DNA of 64,000 nt from Burkholderiaceae bacterium (GCA_026125795.1 JAHCKM010000003.1:744001-808000), one strand, 5' to 3'. Positions 10,576 through 21,214 are shown, counted from the stretch's first letter. Notes: a model not told the origin generated them from the letters alone. Numbers and translations: made by a program.

Positions 10576-10810
10576 GCGCGGCGGGCGGTACCCGGTAGCG
10601 GCTCCTACTGTCGCGGTCGGCGCTGCGTGCCGACTTCGCTGCGGTGCTCGCATCACGAGGGCGGCTGCGATGCCGCTCGCAGCGGCCCTGGACGGGCCAC
10701 TGCTTCATGGCTTCTCGCCGGTCCAGCCCCTTCGGGTCTGGACTTCCCCTCGCGCTGCTCCGCTCCTCGCCGCGCCACAAGTCGCCGCCACCGGGTACCG
10801 CCCACCGCGC
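10576..10810. repeat. 235-bp MITE-like element, copy 2
   Basis: It occupies most of the 379-bp gap between the flavoprotein and MarR genes. The terminal inverted repeats are 10576-10601 and 10785-10810, nearly identical apart from two positions. It has the same length as copy 1 (802-1036) and aligns without obvious gaps. Differences keep pairing: the stem beginning GTCCGG in copy 1 reads GTCCAG here, and its partner changes from CCGGAC to CTGGAC. Outside the right inverted repeat a further short block close to CCCGGCCGCGGC.TTGCC is shared by both sites (about 1066-1094 and 10880-10908). No gene is seen in the gap. Confidence 0.8.
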
Positions 10811-10935
10811 AGCACCACCGAGGTCCTCGTCGATCAACACCGCGGTGGTGCCGGCAAAGCCGCAGCCGAGCGCCGGCGCATGCCCGGCCGCGGCCTTGCC
10901 TCGCTCGGCCTTGCGCATGCGAGGGAAGAGCACAA

Positions 10936-11537
10936 ATGAAGCTCAACGACCCCTCGCACACCGCGCTGCGCGAAGCCAACGGCCTCGGCCTCGAGGGCCG
11001 TGCGCGCCAAGGCGACCATGCCAAGCTCAGGCTGTGGCTGCGCCTGCTGTCGTGCACCACGCACGTGGAGAACGAGATTCGCCGGCGGCTCCGGGCTCGC
11101 TTTGACATCTCGCTGGCGCGCTTCGACTACATGGCGCAGCTCTATCGCCATCGCGATGGGCTGAAGATGCGCGAGCTGTCGCGCTACTTGATGGTGACGG
11201 GCGGCAACATCACCAGCCTCACCGATGAGCTGGAGCACGATGGCCTGGTGGTGCGCGAAAGCAGCCCCACCGACCGGCGCGCCTGGATCGTGCGGCTGAC
11301 GCCCGAAGGGCGCAGCGGTTTCGAGGAGATGGCGCGCGAGCACGAGGAATGGATCGTCGAGCTGTTCGCAGGCCTCGACGATGCCGCGGTGCCCGAGCTG
11401 TACGACCTGCTCGGCAAGCTGCGCGTCCATCTGGTGTTGAACGAACAAGTCGCCGCCGGGCCGCCCCTAGGCGACGACGCCCCCTTGGGGGGTCGACGCC
11501 ACCGGCGTCTTGGGGGCCAACAGTCCGGAGACAAGGA

Positions 11538-11541
<4 letters not shown>
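10936..11541 (+). CDS. MarR-family transcriptional regulator
   Basis: A 201-residue winged-helix regulator. The core spans about residues 35-165, with the recognition helix region [20 protein letters not shown] and the wing [21 protein letters not shown]. MarR proteins repress catabolic genes and release DNA on binding an aromatic or aryl-CoA ligand; this one lies inside the cluster it presumably controls. The last 28 or so residues (from [15 protein letters not shown]) are low-complexity and encoded by an intergenic-type repeat, so the ancestral protein probably ended near LVLNEQ. The stop overlaps the hydratase start (ATGA). MITE-like copy 2 lies upstream, between about 126 and 360 bp before the start. 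Confidence 0.9.
11452..11525. repeat. GC-rich intergenic repeat read through as the MarR C-terminus
   Basis: The stretch contains CCGGGCCGCCCCTAGGCGAC, then CCCCCTTGGGGGG and CACCGGCGTCTTGGGGG, with pairing C- and G-runs. Such CCGGGCCGCCCC/CCCCTTGGGGGG units are typical between genes in this bacterial group. Here the unit has no in-frame stop, so it forms the end of the MarR coding sequence and reaches to the ATG of the hydratase. Confidence 0.55.
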
Positions 11542-12395
<854 letters not shown>

Positions 12396-12396
12396 G

Positions 12397-13559
<1,163 letters not shown>

Positions 13560-13563
<4 letters not shown>

Positions 13564-13982
13564 AGCGTTTCGAGCGCGCGCGCTCCATCCGCTTCTCCGA
13601 CTGCGACCCGGCAGGCATCGTGTTCTATCCGCAGTATTTCGTGATGTTCAACGGGCTGGTCGAGGATTGGTTCAACGACGCGCTGCAGGTGCGCTACAGC
13701 GATATCGTCACGACTCGCCGTGTCGGTCTGCCCACCGTGCGGCTCGAAGCCGAGTTCAAGGCCGTGAGCCGGCTCGGCGACGCGGTGCAGTTGGCGCTCG
13801 AGGTCGGCCGCCTGGGCGCGCACTCGCTGACGCTGGCGCTGCAATGCCTTGGAGAGCACGGTGACGTGCGCATGCGCATGCGCCAGACCCTCGTCACCAC
13901 GTCGCTGGAGACGCACAAGGCCATCGAGGTTCCACCCGACGTGCGCGACGCGGTCATGCGATTCGCGCAGATCGATTCATGA
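13560..13982 (+). CDS. Acyl-CoA thioesterase, 4-hydroxybenzoyl-CoA thioesterase type
   Basis: A 140-residue hot-dog-fold protein. The motif [15 protein letters not shown] near residues 13-27 carries the aspartate nucleophile/base of the 4-hydroxybenzoyl-CoA thioesterase family. In aryl-CoA pathways these enzymes hydrolyse dead-end CoA esters and free trapped CoA. It is translationally coupled to the acyl-CoA dehydrogenase (ATGA overlap) and followed 11 bp later by RidA. Confidence 0.92.
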
Positions 13983-13993
13983 AGGAGAGCCCC

Positions 13994-14395
13994 ATGCAAG
14001 TGCTGCTGCCGCCCGGTTGGCCGCGCCCCAAGGGTTATGCCAACGGCGTTGTCGCCAGCGGTCGCCAGGTGTTCATCGCCGGCATGATCGGATGGGACGC
14101 CGAAGGCGTATTCCACACCGATGACTTTGCCGGCCAGGTGCGGCAGGCGCTGCTCAACATCGTCAGCGTGCTGCGCGAGGCCGGTGGCATGCCCGAGCAC
14201 ATCGTGCGCATGACCTGGTACGTGACCGACAAGCGCGAGTACCTCGCCGCCGGCCGGGAAGTGGGGCGCGTATTCCGCGAGGTCATCGGTTCGTACAACG
14301 CGGCCATGACCGCGGTCGAAGTACGTGCGCTGATCGAAGACCGCGCCAAGGTGGAGATCGAGGCGACCGCGGTCATCCCCGACGCGCTGCCGTGA
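13994..14395 (+). CDS. RidA family protein (enamine/imine deaminase type)
   Basis: A 133-residue protein with typical RidA blocks: YANGVVASGRQVFIAGMIGW, QVRQALLNIVSVLREAGG and the C-terminal VEVRALIEDRAKVEIEATAV with the substrate-binding arginine. A strong SD-like AAGGAG lies just before the ATG at 13994, so this start is preferred over the ATG at 13979 that overlaps the thioesterase stop. RidA hydrolyses reactive enamine/imine intermediates. In an amino-aromatic CoA pathway it could deaminate the ring-reduced amino product, which supports the 2-aminobenzoyl-CoA assignment (inference). It is the last gene of the cluster. Confidence 0.9.
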   Translation: MQVLLPPGWPRPKGYANGVVASGRQVFIAGMIGWDAEGVFHTDDFAGQVRQALLNIVSVLREAGGMPEHIVRMTWYVTDKREYLAAGREVGRVFREVIGSYNAAMTAVEVRALIEDRAKVEIEATAVIPDALP

Positions 14396-14607
14396 CCGCG
14401 AAAGCACCGAGCACATCTCGCAGGTTTCTGCAACCGTGAGCCGGCGCTTCGCCGGACATGCGCGCCGGGCATGGATCCTGTTGGCCGTCGCGCCATGGAT
14501 CCTGATCGCTCCGCAGGGTTTCAAAGTGTGCAAGGACGGTGCCCACTAGCATCCGCCCCGCTGTGCCACGTCGGCGCAGCCGTTTTGCTGCAGAGGGTGC
14601 TCAAGCG

Positions 14608-14838
14608 ATGAACCTCGCCCGTACGGTGTTCCTGGAATCTCAGATCGGTGCCGTCGAAGAGTTGCCGCGCACCGGTTCCGCGCTGGAAAACCCGTTCGTC
14701 TTCGATGCCGTGGCCAACGACCTGAAGCGCATGGCGGCGTCGGGCCTGGTGGAAGTCGTCGAAGAACGGCGTACCCGCGCCGATGGCGGCGACACGCTGA
14801 TCGAATCGTTCCGATATCGCCGATTGCGCGCGGGCTGA
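14608..14838 (+). CDS. Small conserved-looking protein, unknown function
   Basis: A 76-residue protein from the ATG of MNLARTVFLESQIGAVEELP. The middle (AVANDLKRMAASGLVEVVEERR) looks like a helix-strand segment of a small winged-helix domain, but no family is recognised with confidence. An upstream in-frame ATG (14539) would add a basic stretch unlikely to be coding. It stands alone between the aromatic cluster and the CYTH-CHAD gene, in a 500-bp stretch otherwise free of genes (14396-14607 shows nothing else). Confidence 0.6.
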   Translation: MNLARTVFLESQIGAVEELPRTGSALENPFVFDAVANDLKRMAASGLVEVVEERRTRADGGDTLIESFRYRRLRAG

Positions 14839-14899
14839 GGCCGCCGGCTCGTTGTGGCTGCGCGTGTCGTCGCAGACACGGGGCAGCCGCGCCGCGCGC

Positions 14900-16420
14900 T
14901 CAACGCCAGAACGGCTTGGAGTCGAGCGTCTTGACCAGCGCCTTGCGCGCGGCACGCGCGGTGACGGAGAGGTGCGCCTGCAGATAGCCGGCGGCGAACC
15001 ACGCGGCCGGGCGCTCAACCGCATCGAGCCGGAACGCCTCGGCTGCCACGGCCACGTCGTTGTGGTGGCCCAGCGCATCCTGCGCCGCATTCATGCGCTT
15101 GAGGTAGGCCTGCACGGCGTGTCCCGGCCACAGCGAGCCGGTGAGTTCGGCCAGGTAGCGCAAGCGCTTGAGACGCTTGCGCACCTGATGCTGCCGTTCC
15201 AGCAGCAAACGTTCAAAGCGCCGGCCGTCGCGCTCGACCTGGCGATGCAGCTCGTCGAGCCGCCGGGCCAGCAGCTCTCGAGTGGCCTGCGGGCTGAGTT
15301 CGGCAAACTGCGCCGCCTCGCCGTGCGCCAGCGCGAGGATCTGCACCAGCGTGATCTGAAACGTGGGGTCGCGCACCACGGCCACCGGGTCCACCTGCTC
15401 GGGCGGCGTCCAGGTGAGCAGCGGCGCCGACACCGCTTGCAGCAACGGACGGACGGCGGCAGACACCACGTCGTGGTCGCGCCGTTGCCCGAGCCGGCCG
15501 AAGGTGGCCGACAGCACCGTGGCCCACTCCGGCTCGATCGCCGGGGACAGCGCCGACAGCTCGCGCAGCACCGTGCGCAGCCGGCGCAGCCCGACACGCA
15601 GCTGGTGGATGGTCTCGGCGTGCTCGCTGCCCTCGGCGATCAGGCCGGCGTTGGAGATCACCTGCTGCAGCGTGGCCTGCAGCACGGCACGCATCACGGT
15701 GGCGCCGTCGGAGCGGTGTGCCAGCTGCGGCTGTCGCGCCTTGACGGGCGGCGGTGGCTGCTGCGGCTGCAGCAGACGTTCGCCGCGTTCGGCCTTGGTG
15801 GTGGCATTCAGCCACAGGGCGCCGTGCCGGATCCATGCGGTGGCCAGATCGAACAGCCCTTGTGTGGGCCCCGATCGGAGCTCCAGCTCCAGCTCGGCGA
15901 TCGTTGCCCGGCGCTGGCCGGCGCTGACGTGGCCCAGGTCGAGGGCGACCTCGACGGCGCTGCCGCGTTCGGCCCGAACCACGCAGGCCAGGCGCTGCAC
16001 GTCGGTGGCAAAACGCTCCACCAGGCCACCGTTGGGCGCCGCCTGCAGCGACGCGGCCAGCACCTTGCCGGCGTCGCTGTCGTCGTGGCGATGCACGTCG
16101 AGCGCCGGCACACGGCCCGGCGCGCCGACCACGCGCGCCTCGTGCTCCATGCGGTGCGCGATGCCCTGGCCTTCGGCCTTGAGGGTCTGCATCCATTGCC
16201 GGCCCTCCCGGCGCAGCCGCAGCGCGATGCGCGCGCGCGCCAGGCGGCGGTTGGGCGTGTCGAAGTAGTGGGCGCGCAGGCGCTGCGAGCGTGCCCCATG
16301 CGCGCGCAATGCATCGCGCAGCGATGTCAGCGCCGCTTCGGGCACGTGGAACTTGAGCTCGAGCTCGCCATGGGCGGGCTCTGGCACCGGCTCGATGCGC
16401 TTGGGTTTGGCGTTGTTCAC
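14900..16420 (-). CDS. CYTH-CHAD domain protein (polyphosphate/triphosphate-related)
   Basis: A 506-residue protein from a GTG start (VNNAKPKRIEPV). Residues about 15-210 form a CYTH domain with the diagnostic ExExK motif in HGELELKFHV; these tunnel-fold domains bind or hydrolyse inorganic triphosphate. Residues about 240-500 form a CHAD domain, helical and His/Arg-rich (IHQLRVGLRRLRTVLREL, KRLKRLRYLAELTGSLWPG), known to bind polyphosphate granules. It is 7 bp downstream of the DUF1045 gene, probably co-transcribed with it, which ties it to the phosphonate/phosphate theme. An ATG further upstream (16588) would overlap the neighbour. Confidence 0.88.
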   Translation of the reverse strand: MNNAKPKRIEPVPEPAHGELELKFHVPEAALTSLRDALRAHGARSQRLRAHYFDTPNRRLARARIALRLRREGRQWMQTLKAEGQGIAHRMEHEARVVGAPGRVPALDVHRHDDSDAGKVLAASLQAAPNGGLVERFATDVQRLACVVRAERGSAVEVALDLGHVSAGQRRATIAELELELRSGPTQGLFDLATAWIRHGALWLNATTKAERGERLLQPQQPPPPVKARQPQLAHRSDGATVMRAVLQATLQQVISNAGLIAEGSEHAETIHQLRVGLRRLRTVLRELSALSPAIEPEWATVLSATFGRLGQRRDHDVVSAAVRPLLQAVSAPLLTWTPPEQVDPVAVVRDPTFQITLVQILALAHGEAAQFAELSPQATRELLARRLDELHRQVERDGRRFERLLLERQHQVRKRLKRLRYLAELTGSLWPGHAVQAYLKRMNAAQDALGHHNDVAVAAEAFRLDAVERPAAWFAAGYLQAHLSVTARAARKALVKTLDSKPFWR

Positions 16421-16427
16421 GGTGCCA

Positions 16428-17147
16428 TCATGCGCCGAAGGCAAAGCGGCGCAGCAGCACGAACGGCCCGTCGGCGCGCAGCTGCGCGAACAGCGCGACG
16501 CCGCCGGCCCGAAGCGGTTGACCCAGCGCGACGGCAAAGTGCCGTTCGGCGCGCTGCTGCAACCCCGATGCATCCGGCGGATCGGCATCGCTCAAGGTCA
16601 GGTGAAAGCGCCACTGCGCCAGCACATGCGGGTAGCCCCAGCTGTCGAGCATCAGCTTGTGCTCGCGCGAGACCGCCTGGCGCTCGCGGCGCCGGCGCTC
16701 GAGCGCATCGGGCGGCGCACGCCAGAGATCGAGCTGGGTGACGCAGCGATCGGCCAGGCGCCACAACGGATGCCCGGCGTGCAACGACGCGGCCGGTCGC
16801 AGCGCCAGAAACCCGTCGAGCCAGCCCACCTGCAGCGGCGGCATCGCAAAATCGGCCGACGTGCGCGCGAGGCGCACGATCTCGTGGAACAAGCCCTTGG
16901 GGTCGACGCCGGCGCGCAGCCGAAACGGCGCCTTCAGCGTGGCATGGAAACCGTAGTGCCAAGGCTGTGCGGCATGATCTGGCGGCACACCTCCATCGGT
17001 CATCTCGGGGTTGCGGCCCAGCCACGCATTGCCGGCCACCCACAACGGGTGCTCGCGCGGCGGCACCCAGTACAGCGCATAACGCGGCGACGGTTCGTTG
17101 GACCGCCGTGGCGGGCGGGCAGCGAGCGGGACCATGGCGACCGTCAT
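16428..17147 (-). CDS. DUF1045 protein, phosphonate-operon associated (2H phosphoesterase type)
   Basis: A protein of about 239 residues. RYALYWVPPREHPLW and the pair of His motifs WHYGFHATLKAP and WRFHLTLSDAD (HxT/HxT-like) identify the DUF1045 family found in C-P lyase loci and related to 2'-5' RNA ligase/cyclic phosphodiesterase folds. It may process a phosphorylated intermediate of phosphonate breakdown, possibly replacing a missing phn accessory enzyme (inference). It diverges from phnG with only 49 bp between starts. The first ATG (17147) lies inside the predicted Pho box; an ATG at 17135 is an alternative start. Confidence 0.85.
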   Translation of the reverse strand: MTVAMVPLAARPPRRSNEPSPRYALYWVPPREHPLWVAGNAWLGRNPEMTDGGVPPDHAAQPWHYGFHATLKAPFRLRAGVDPKGLFHEIVRLARTSADFAMPPLQVGWLDGFLALRPAASLHAGHPLWRLADRCVTQLDLWRAPPDALERRRRERQAVSREHKLMLDSWGYPHVLAQWRFHLTLSDADPPDASGLQQRAERHFAVALGQPLRAGGVALFAQLRADGPFVLLRRFAFGA

Positions 17148-17158
17148 ACGCGTTTCAC
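17141..17158 (+). promoter_or_regulatory. Candidate PhoB box upstream of phnG
   Basis: CCGTCATACGCGTTTCAC: halves CCGTCAT and GTTTCAC start 11 bp apart, matching CTGTCAY at 6/7 and 5/7. It reads toward phnG and ends 38 bp before its ATG. It overlaps the first possible start codon of the divergent DUF1045 gene. Confidence 0.6.
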
Positions 17159-17196
17159 AAAGCGCCGACATCCTCTGCGCCGTCAATGGCACCCGT

Positions 17197-17664
17197 ATGA
17201 CATCACGCGCACAGTCTCTTCGCCGCCGTTGGATGTCGGTGCTGGCGCATGCGCCGCAAGAGCCGTTCAACCGGCTGGTTGCCGGCGCACTCGGCACGCA
17301 TGCGTTTCGCACGCTGCGTGCGCCCGAAGTCGGCCTCGCCATGGTGCGCGCGCGCGCCGATGGCGCCGGCGCGCAGTTCAACCTCGGCGAGGCGACGATC
17401 GCGCGTTGCGCGCTGCGCTACGACGGACCCGATGGCGTTACGACCGTGGGGCTCGGCTACCGGCTCGGGCGCGACGTGGGGCGCGTGCGCCAGATGGCCG
17501 CGCTGGATGCGCTGCTGCAGCACAGCGCGCATCAGGCCGATCTGCTGCGCAGCGTGATCGAGCCGCTGGCCGCGGCCATCGATGCCGAACGCGCGCAGGC
17601 GCAACGCCGTGCCGCGGCCACGCGGGTGCAGTTCTTCACGCTGCAGGCGGAGGTCGCCCGGTGA
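17197..17664 (+). CDS. phnG: C-P lyase complex subunit PhnG
   Basis: A 155-residue protein beginning MTSRAQSLRRRWMSVLAHAP. FNLGEATIARCALRY and GVTTVGLGYRLGRDVGRVRQMAALDALLQ are PhnG hallmarks. PhnG is part of the PhnGHIJ core that transfers the alkylphosphonate to ribose triphosphate and then breaks the C-P bond. It is the first gene of the + strand phn operon and overlaps phnH by 4 bp. A candidate PhoB box lies upstream. Confidence 0.93.
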   Translation: MTSRAQSLRRRWMSVLAHAPQEPFNRLVAGALGTHAFRTLRAPEVGLAMVRARADGAGAQFNLGEATIARCALRYDGPDGVTTVGLGYRLGRDVGRVRQMAALDALLQHSAHQADLLRSVIEPLAAAIDAERAQAQRRAAATRVQFFTLQAEVAR

Positions 17665-18275
17665 GCACGGTGCAGGCGCCCGCGCCCGGCTTTGCCGAGC
17701 CGGTGACGGCGACACAGGCGTGTTTCCGCGGCGTGTTGTGGGCGCTGTCGCATCCGGGGCGCGCCGCCGAGCTGCCCACCACCGAAGATGCCAGGCCGCC
17801 GCGACTGGCCGCCGCCACCGCGGCGCTGCTGCTGACCCTGCTCGATGCCGAGACGACGGTGCGCCTGCACGGCTCGCTGCGCGATGCGTCGGTGCTGGCG
17901 TGGCTGCGCTTTCACACCGGCACGCGCGAGGCCGCAACGGACGAGGGCGCACCGTTCGTCGCGGTGCGCGCCGATCAGCTGAACGCCGCGCTGTGGTCCA
18001 CGCTGCCGCTCGGCAGCGACGAGGCGCCGCAGGACGGCTGCACGTTGATCGTCGAGCTGCCCCTTTCGGTGGATGCGCCGCTGCAGCGCTTGTCGCTGCG
18101 CGGCCCCGGCGTGCCGGGCGAGCGTCTGCTCGAGGTGGCCGGCGTGCCGGCGGCCTTCTGGACGCACCGCGTCGCGCTGCAACGCGAGTTTCCGCGCGGG
18201 TTCGACATGCTGCTCGCGCGCGGCCGCGACGTGATCGCGATCCCGCGCAGCGCGCGCGTGGAGATGTTGACATGA
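17661..18275 (+). CDS. phnH: C-P lyase complex subunit PhnH
   Basis: A 204-residue protein starting at GTG (VSTVQAPAPGFAEPVTATQ), overlapping the phnG stop. FRGVLWALSHPGRAAELP, LTLLDAETTVRL and the C-terminal EFPRGFDMLLARGRDVIAIPR are typical of PhnH. In the core complex PhnH is a structural dimer subunit with a pseudo-PLP-transferase fold. A 156-bp repeat-bearing gap separates it from phnI. Confidence 0.93.
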   Translation: MSTVQAPAPGFAEPVTATQACFRGVLWALSHPGRAAELPTTEDARPPRLAAATAALLLTLLDAETTVRLHGSLRDASVLAWLRFHTGTREAATDEGAPFVAVRADQLNAALWSTLPLGSDEAPQDGCTLIVELPLSVDAPLQRLSLRGPGVPGERLLEVAGVPAAFWTHRVALQREFPRGFDMLLARGRDVIAIPRSARVEMLT

Positions 18276-18431
18276 GGCCCCCACGCTCGCTTTACTCGCT
18301 GCCCCCCGAGAAGGGTGAGCGCGGACGTGGACGGTCCAGTGGACCGGCCGCGCCTGGCGAACGGTTGGTCCGTCAGGACCAGCGCGGCCTGCAAGGCCTT
18401 CAGCGCCTTCGGGCGGCCGGGCGGCGCTGAC
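18271..18431. repeat. Intergenic repeat of the CCCCCGCTC...CCCCCCGAG type, copy 2
   Basis: The phnH-phnI gap contains CCCCCACGCTCGC, CTCGCTGCCCCCCGAGAAGG, then an inserted stretch rich in GGTCC/GGACC inverted repeats (around 18335-18385), and ends with GCCTTCGGGCGGCC and GGCGCTGACATG at the phnI start. Both ends resemble the element at 2792-2873, while the middle is longer. No gene is seen in it. Confidence 0.55.
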
Positions 18432-19556
18432 ATGTACATCGCTGTCAAAGGCGGCGAGCAGGCGATCGAGGCGTCGCGTGCGTGGCTCGCCCGTGCGCGG
18501 CGCGGCGACCCGCAGGTCAGCGAGCTCGAGGTGTCGCAGATCGCGCAGCAGCTGCCGCTGCTGGTGGGCCGCGTGATGTCCGAAGGCTCGCTGTACGACC
18601 CCGAGCTGGCGGCGCTGGCGCTCAAGCAGGCGCTCGGCGACCCGATCGAGGCGGTGTTCCTGCTGCGGGCCTACCGCACGACGTTGCCGCGCCTGGCCTG
18701 CACCGAGCCGCTCGCCACCGCCGGCATGCGCATGCAGCGGCGCGTGTCGGCGATCTTCAAGGACCTGCCGGGCGGCCAGTTGCTCGGCAGCAGCTTCGAC
18801 TACACGCAACGCCTGCTCGATTTCGCGTTGCTGCGCCCGGCCGGCACACCGGCACCCGCGCCCGAGGGCACGGCGGAGCCGCGGCAAACCGATGCGCAGA
18901 GCCCGCTCGACGTGCTGGCTGCCGATAGCCTGATCGAACCCGCCGCGCCGGCGCCGGGCGACCCTGCGCCGCCGGACATCACGCGCGATCCACCGGTGTA
19001 CCCGCTGCCGCGCGCGGCGCGGCTGCAGATGCTGGCGCGCGCCGACGAAGGCTGGGTGCTCGGGCTGGGCTATTCGACGCAGCGCGGTTATGCCAACAGC
19101 CATCCGTTTGCCGGCGAGATCCGCCACGGCAAGGTCAACGTGGAGCTGGTGCCCGACGAGCTGGGATTCGCGATCGACATCGGCGAGGTCGAGCTGACCG
19201 AGTGCCAGATGATCAACCAGTTCGTCGGCGGGACCGGCGCGCCGCCGCAGTTCACGCGCGGCTATGGCCTGCAGTTTGGCCACGGCGAGCGCAAGGCGAT
19301 GGCGATGTCGCTGGTCGATCGTGTGTTGCGCGCCGACGAGTTCGGCGAGCGCCAGACCAGCCCGGCGCAGCAGCAGGAGTTTGTGCTGCCGCACGGGGAC
19401 AACGTGGAGGCGTCGGGCTTCGTGCAGCACCTGAAGCTGCCGCACCACGTGACGTTCGAGTCGGAGCTGCAGCTGATCCGCGCGTTGCGCGAGTCGGCCC
19501 TCGTCCGCAGCGCGACCGCCGACGCCGAGTTGCCGGTCACGGAGTGTGCCAAGTGA
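18432..19556 (+). CDS. phnI: C-P lyase complex subunit PhnI
   Basis: A 374-residue protein from MYIAVKGGEQAIEASRAWLA, the invariant PhnI start. FKDLPGGQLLGSSFDYTQRLLDFALL and SHPFAGEIRHGKVNVE are also diagnostic. PhnI carries the nucleosidase-like activity that couples phosphonate to the ATP-derived ribose, with PhnGHL. Upstream in-frame sequence belongs to the repeat and is not coding. The end overlaps the phnJ GTG start by 4 bp. Confidence 0.95.
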   Translation: MYIAVKGGEQAIEASRAWLARARRGDPQVSELEVSQIAQQLPLLVGRVMSEGSLYDPELAALALKQALGDPIEAVFLLRAYRTTLPRLACTEPLATAGMRMQRRVSAIFKDLPGGQLLGSSFDYTQRLLDFALLRPAGTPAPAPEGTAEPRQTDAQSPLDVLAADSLIEPAAPAPGDPAPPDITRDPPVYPLPRAARLQMLARADEGWVLGLGYSTQRGYANSHPFAGEIRHGKVNVELVPDELGFAIDIGEVELTECQMINQFVGGTGAPPQFTRGYGLQFGHGERKAMAMSLVDRVLRADEFGERQTSPAQQQEFVLPHGDNVEASGFVQHLKLPHHVTFESELQLIRALRESALVRSATADAELPVTECAK

Positions 19557-20410
19557 GCGCGGCACCGCCGGTGCCGATCGCCGAGGGCTACAACTTCGCC
19601 TACCTCGATGAGCGCACCAAGCGCATGATCCGCCGCGCCATCCTGAAGGCGGTGGCGCTGCCCGGGCACCAGGTGCCGTTTGGCTCGCGCGAGATGCCGC
19701 TGGCCTACGGCTGGGGCACCGGCGGCATCCAGGTGACGGCGGCGGTGATCGGCCCGCTCGACGTGCTGAAGGTGATCGACCAAGGCTCGGACGACACCAC
19801 CAACGCGGTCAACATCCGCCAGTTCTTCCAACGCACCACCGGTGTCGCGACCACCGAGCGCACGGCGCAGGCCACGCTGATCCAGACGCGCCATCGCATC
19901 CCCGAACGGCCGCTCACCGAATCACAGATCCTGGTCTATCAGGTACCGCAGCCCGAGCCGCTGTACAAGCTCGAGCCGCGTCGCGCCGAGGCGCTCAAGC
20001 TGCATGGCGCCCAGGAGTACGGGCTGATCAACGTCAAGCTGTACGAAGACGTGGCGCACTGGGGCCGCATCGATGCAAGCTACGACCACCCGGTGCGCGT
20101 CAACGGCCACTACGTGATGTCGCCATCGCCGATCCCGAGCTTCGACAACCCCAAGATGCACCAGTCGCCGGCGCTTCAGCTGTTCGGCGCCGGACGCGAG
20201 AAACGCATCTATGCGCTCCCGCCGTACACCGACGTCCAGAGCCTCGATTTCGAAGACCATCCGTTCAGCGTGCCGCGGCAGGTTCATGCCTGCACGTTGT
20301 GCGGCTGCCGCGACAGTTTTCTCGATGAAGTGCTGATGGCCGACGGGGAACGGCTGTTTGCATGCTCCGACAGCGACTGGTGTCGTGAACAGCGCGAGGA
20401 CCGGGGATGA
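19553..20410 (+). CDS. phnJ: Carbon-phosphorus lyase PhnJ (radical SAM)
   Basis: A 285-residue protein with a GTG start. FGSREMPLAYGWGTGGIQVT and the C-terminal cysteine cluster (CTLC, then CSDSDWC about 20 residues later) match PhnJ, whose [4Fe-4S] cluster cleaves S-adenosylmethionine and generates the radical that breaks the C-P bond. The cluster spacing is C-x2-C-x20-C-x5-C, close to the family pattern. All four cysteines are present, so the enzyme looks intact. It overlaps both phnI and phnK by 4 bp. Confidence 0.95.
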   Translation: MSAAPPVPIAEGYNFAYLDERTKRMIRRAILKAVALPGHQVPFGSREMPLAYGWGTGGIQVTAAVIGPLDVLKVIDQGSDDTTNAVNIRQFFQRTTGVATTERTAQATLIQTRHRIPERPLTESQILVYQVPQPEPLYKLEPRRAEALKLHGAQEYGLINVKLYEDVAHWGRIDASYDHPVRVNGHYVMSPSPIPSFDNPKMHQSPALQLFGAGREKRIYALPPYTDVQSLDFEDHPFSVPRQVHACTLCGCRDSFLDEVLMADGERLFACSDSDWCREQREDRG

Positions 20411-21213
20411 GCCGGCTCTCGCATCCCGACACCGACCCGATTCTTCGCGTGCGCCACCTCTCGCATCGCTTCGCTGCCGTGCCGGACAACCGCTGGGCCC
20501 TGCGCGACGCGACCTTCGAGCTGCACGCCGGCGAGGTGGTGGCCATCGTCGGTGAATCCGGTTCGGGCAAGAGCACGCTGCTGCAATGCATTGCCGGCCG
20601 CATCGAGCCCACCGCTGGCGAGGTGCACTACCGCGATGCGGACGACCGCTGGCGTCATGTGCAGGCCCTGAGCGAGCGCGAGCGCCGTGTGCTGGCGCGC
20701 ACCGAGTGGGGTTTCGTCGAGCAGCACGGTGCCGATGGCTTGCGCATGGACGTGAGCGCCGGCGCCAATCTGAGCGAGCGGCTGATCGGCCAGGGCGTGC
20801 GGCACTACGGCCGCCTGCGCGCCAGCGCACTGCAATGGATGCGGCGCGTCGAGCTCGACGAGGCGCGCGTCGACGAAACGCCGCGCGCGTATTCGGGCGG
20901 CATGCGCCAGCGCCTGCAGATCGCGCGCAACCTGGTGACGCGGCCGCGCCTGCTGCTGATGGACGAGCCGACGTCCGGGCTCGACGTGTCGGTGCAGGCG
21001 CGCCTGCTCGACCTGCTCCGGCTGCTGGTGGGGCGCCTGCACCTGGCCGCGCTGATCGTCACGCACGACCTCGGTGTGGCGCGCCTGCTGGCGCAGCGCA
21101 CGCTGGTGATGCGCGACGGCTGCATTGTCGAAGCGGGTCTGACCGACCGCGTGCTCGACGACCCGCAGCATGCCTACACGCAACTGCTGGTGTCCTCGGT
21201 GGTCTCGGCATGA
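20407..21213 (+). CDS. phnK: C-P lyase ATP-binding protein PhnK
   Basis: A 268-residue ABC-type ATPase: Walker [13 protein letters not shown], signature YSGGMRQRLQIARNLVTRPR, Walker B LLLMDEPTSGLDVSVQ. The PhnK-specific part includes WGFVEQHGADGLRM. PhnK is not a transporter; it docks onto the PhnGHIJ core. The stop lies next to the left end of the IS110 element, which leaves phnK itself intact but cuts it off from phnL. Confidence 0.94.
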   Translation: MSRLSHPDTDPILRVRHLSHRFAAVPDNRWALRDATFELHAGEVVAIVGESGSGKSTLLQCIAGRIEPTAGEVHYRDADDRWRHVQALSERERRVLARTEWGFVEQHGADGLRMDVSAGANLSERLIGQGVRHYGRLRASALQWMRRVELDEARVDETPRAYSGGMRQRLQIARNLVTRPRLLLMDEPTSGLDVSVQARLLDLLRLLVGRLHLAALIVTHDLGVARLLAQRTLVMRDGCIVEAGLTDRVLDDPQHAYTQLLVSSVVSA

Positions 21214-21214
21214 G

